Position numbers and translations under genes: made by a program. Shown here in pieces: positions 53,550-55,079 of a DNA stretch of 55,079 nt (positions are counted from its first letter, which is position 1; each line of letters opens with the position of its first letter). The DNA lies in the NCBI GenBank assembly GCA_017548425.1, contig JAFZAB010000027.1, positions 1 through 55,079 of the forward strand. Direction: 5' to 3'. The notes under the pieces are model-generated. The model had not been told where the DNA came from. It searched no databases and was given only the letters and a program-made list of their open reading frames with translations. The stretch comes from Victivallales bacterium (lineage in GTDB: Bacteria; Verrucomicrobiota; Lentisphaeria; Oligosphaerales; Oligosphaeraceae).

Positions 53550-55079
53550 TTAGCCAAACACTTTTTCCATGATTTCCTGCAGTTTCGCGCTGGTAATCGG
53601 TTTCAGCACAACGGTAGAGAAAAGATTCGAGCGGGCATCCGTTTCAGAGCTTGCGTCCGCCGTGATGGCGACAACTGGGATGCCTTTGAGCGATTCATTC
53701 TGGCGGATTTTTTCAATCAAACCGAAGCCGTCCATGTTCGGCATCCATATGTCGGACAGCACCAAATGGAAATGCTGTTGTTGCATCTTTTCCAACGCTT
53801 CCACTCCGTCATGCGCCGTAACGATGTCCTTGAAACCGAATTTCTTACAGACAGCCGCCAAAACGCGCAGATTCATGTCGATATCGTCCACCAACAGCAA
53901 TGACATCTCGCCGCAGTCGCAGGCTTTCTTGATGGTCTGCCCTTCACCGCTGGCGACTGGCTTCCGATAATGGACGTTCGGAAGTTCGACGATGAACGTG
54001 CTTCCCTTTCCCAACTGACTCATCAACGACATCTTGCCGCCCATCAGTTCGATCAGCGAATGGCTGATCGCCAAGCCCAATCCCGTGCCTTCCATGCGAA
54101 TCTGCAAGGCGCCAGTTTGTTCGTACGGCTTCAGCATGTCCGCCTGACGGCTTTCGGCGATACCGATGCCCGTGTCTTCCACTTCGAATCGCAACGTGCC
54201 CGTATCGGACGTATCTTCATGGAAATTCGCACGTAACGTCACGCCGCCTTCGTTCGTGTATTTCACGCCGTTGCTCAGGAAATTAACCAGAATCCGCAAG
54301 AGATGTTTCTTGTCCAAATCCAACTGCGGGATGTTTCCGATATCGCATGACAGGCAGAGGTTCTTCGCCTTCGCGTCCAGCGAGAAGATGCGCATGGCTT
54401 CCTGAGCCATTTTCGGGAAATCAATCGCCTCTGGCGAGACTTCCATCTGCCCTGCTCCCAACTTGTTCAAATCCAATACGTTGTTGATGAGATTCAGCAA
54501 GGCGTTGCCACAAAGCACGATGTTTTCGTAGTATTCCTGTTCTTTTCCAGCCTCGTATTTGCCGGAACTCAGCAAATCCGCATAGCCGATAACGGCATTC
54601 AGCGGCGTGCGGATGTCATGGCTGACTTGCGCGAAGAAATTGCTCTTCGTCCGTTCCGCCGTCACGGCGCGGTCTCGCTCTATTTCCAATGCCTTGCGCT
54701 GACGGTCTTGCACAAGCGTCAACGACATCGTGTCGGAAAGCATTCCGCTTCGGACATTGATTGTTTCGTCCACGATAATCTCGCCGTCGAACGCCATCAG
54801 CATCATGCCGCACAGCGTCTTGTTGATTCGCACGGGAACCAGCAAGAGGGCACCGTATGTCCAGTCCGCGACACTGCGGCATTCATCCAGATCCGTCCCT
54901 TGGGCAAGTAGGAATTTACCCCCTTCCTGAAGACGCGGAACGGCATCGCGGCACCATGCGAGCAACGCGTCCGTCACCGCCTGTGGCGGCGGCGCGTCTT
55001 GCGGGGCTCGATGGGAATCCAGCCCGATGGAGACGCCGCCTGTTTCATCGACCGTCATCCAAATGATGCGTTCGCAGTC
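53550..55079 (-). CDS. Hybrid histidine kinase with GAF-like input and receiver (partial, runs off the window)
   Basis: The frame stays open to the window edge, so the N terminus is missing; the ATG at 55058 is probably internal because family-like residues (CERIIW) continue upstream. About 120 residues of a GAF-like sensor domain are seen, then a HisKA box QVSHDIRTPLNAVIGY, the ATPase with NFLSNGVKYTNEGG and DTGIGI, and a C-terminal receiver (LLLVDDIDMN, LSDIWMPNMDGFG). No membrane segment is visible in this part and no DNA-binding output is present. It resembles the kinase at 23708-25714 in its H-ATPase-receiver layout, so both may feed a shared phosphotransfer step. Confidence 0.9.
   Translation of the reverse strand, partial: DCERIIWMTVDETGGVSIGLDSHRAPQDAPPPQAVTDALLAWCRDAVPRLQEGGKFLLAQGTDLDECRSVADWTYGALLLVPVRINKTLCGMMLMAFDGEIIVDETINVRSGMLSDTMSLTLVQDRQRKALEIERDRAVTAERTKSNFFAQVSHDIRTPLNAVIGYADLLSSGKYEAGKEQEYYENIVLCGNALLNLINNVLDLNKLGAGQMEVSPEAIDFPKMAQEAMRIFSLDAKAKNLCLSCDIGNIPQLDLDKKHLLRILVNFLSNGVKYTNEGGVTLRANFHEDTSDTGTLRFEVEDTGIGIAESRQADMLKPYEQTGALQIRMEGTGLGLAISHSLIELMGGKMSLMSQLGKGSTFIVELPNVHYRKPVASGEGQTIKKACDCGEMSLLLVDDIDMNLRVLAAVCKKFGFKDIVTAHDGVEALEKMQQQHFHLVLSDIWMPNMDGFGLIEKIRQNESLKGIPVVAITADASSETDARSNLFSTVVLKPITSAKLQEIMEKVFG

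Overview
The window looks like part of the chromosome of an anaerobic, glycan-degrading bacterium of the PVC superphylum, most likely a host- or gut-associated Lentisphaerota (Victivallales-type). This is an inference. It rests on the mix of secreted carbohydrate-active proteins, Gfo/Idh/MocA dehydrogenases, xylose-isomerase-like TIM barrels and a GTP-type PEP carboxykinase, on bacteroidete-like ParE/ParC, and on abundant intergenic repeats. No phylogeny could be run. GC content is moderate, many genes have a clear AAGGAG-type ribosome site, and several have none.

Layout. 1-1223 (-): a partial secreted glycosidase-like protein. 1758-2113 (+): tmRNA with its terminator, followed by about 0.5 kb without a gene. 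2704-3111 (+): a small pyridoxamine-oxidase-fold protein. 3588-14435 (-): a Fic protein, a ~1200-residue protein with a C-terminal UbiB/ABC1-type kinase domain, and a two-gene set of a secreted glycosidase-like protein and a secreted FAD-dependent oxidoreductase. This block is bracketed by two direct copies of a ~200-bp intergenic repeat (about 3308-3520 and 14596-14815).

15063-32230 is an amino-sugar and glycan catabolism region. On the minus strand are a small membrane protein and a nitrilase-family amidase with an N-terminal jelly-roll-like domain. On the plus strand is a run of cytoplasmic heparinase II/III-like lyase, TIM-barrel isomerase, Gfo/Idh/MocA dehydrogenase, NagB, NagA, a second Gfo/Idh/MocA dehydrogenase, a hybrid histidine kinase, a second TIM-barrel isomerase and a secreted sialidase-like propeller. 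A convergent secreted SGNH esterase, a CocE-type hydrolase with a probable frameshift and a DegT-type PLP enzyme follow. The paired dehydrogenases and isomerases around nagBA suggest an oxidoreductive route for opening unusual glycosides and feeding N-acetylglucosamine-6-phosphate into glycolysis.

32307-38030 is mostly housekeeping: yceD-rpmF-plsX (-), pckG (+), a membrane-anchored unknown and nadA (-). 38166-43018 holds a secreted SUMF-like protein and a minus-strand operon of a DUF4432 aldose-epimerase-like protein, an MFS transporter and two unknown proteins. 43491-44838 (-) carries an acyltransferase-3 membrane protein and tRNA-His. 44961-53475 (+) carries hflX, coaE-rho (overlapping), a small zinc-ribbon/acidic protein and parE-parC. 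The window ends inside a second hybrid histidine kinase (-).

The least expected features are the giant UbiB-type kinase next to Fic, the oxidoreductive amino-sugar locus, several dispersed intergenic repeat families (one REP-like with heptamer tails), a 9-bp tandem array facing its own inverted relative after hflX, an AT-hook-like motif in the Rho extension, and a tRNA-His with A at the discriminator position.
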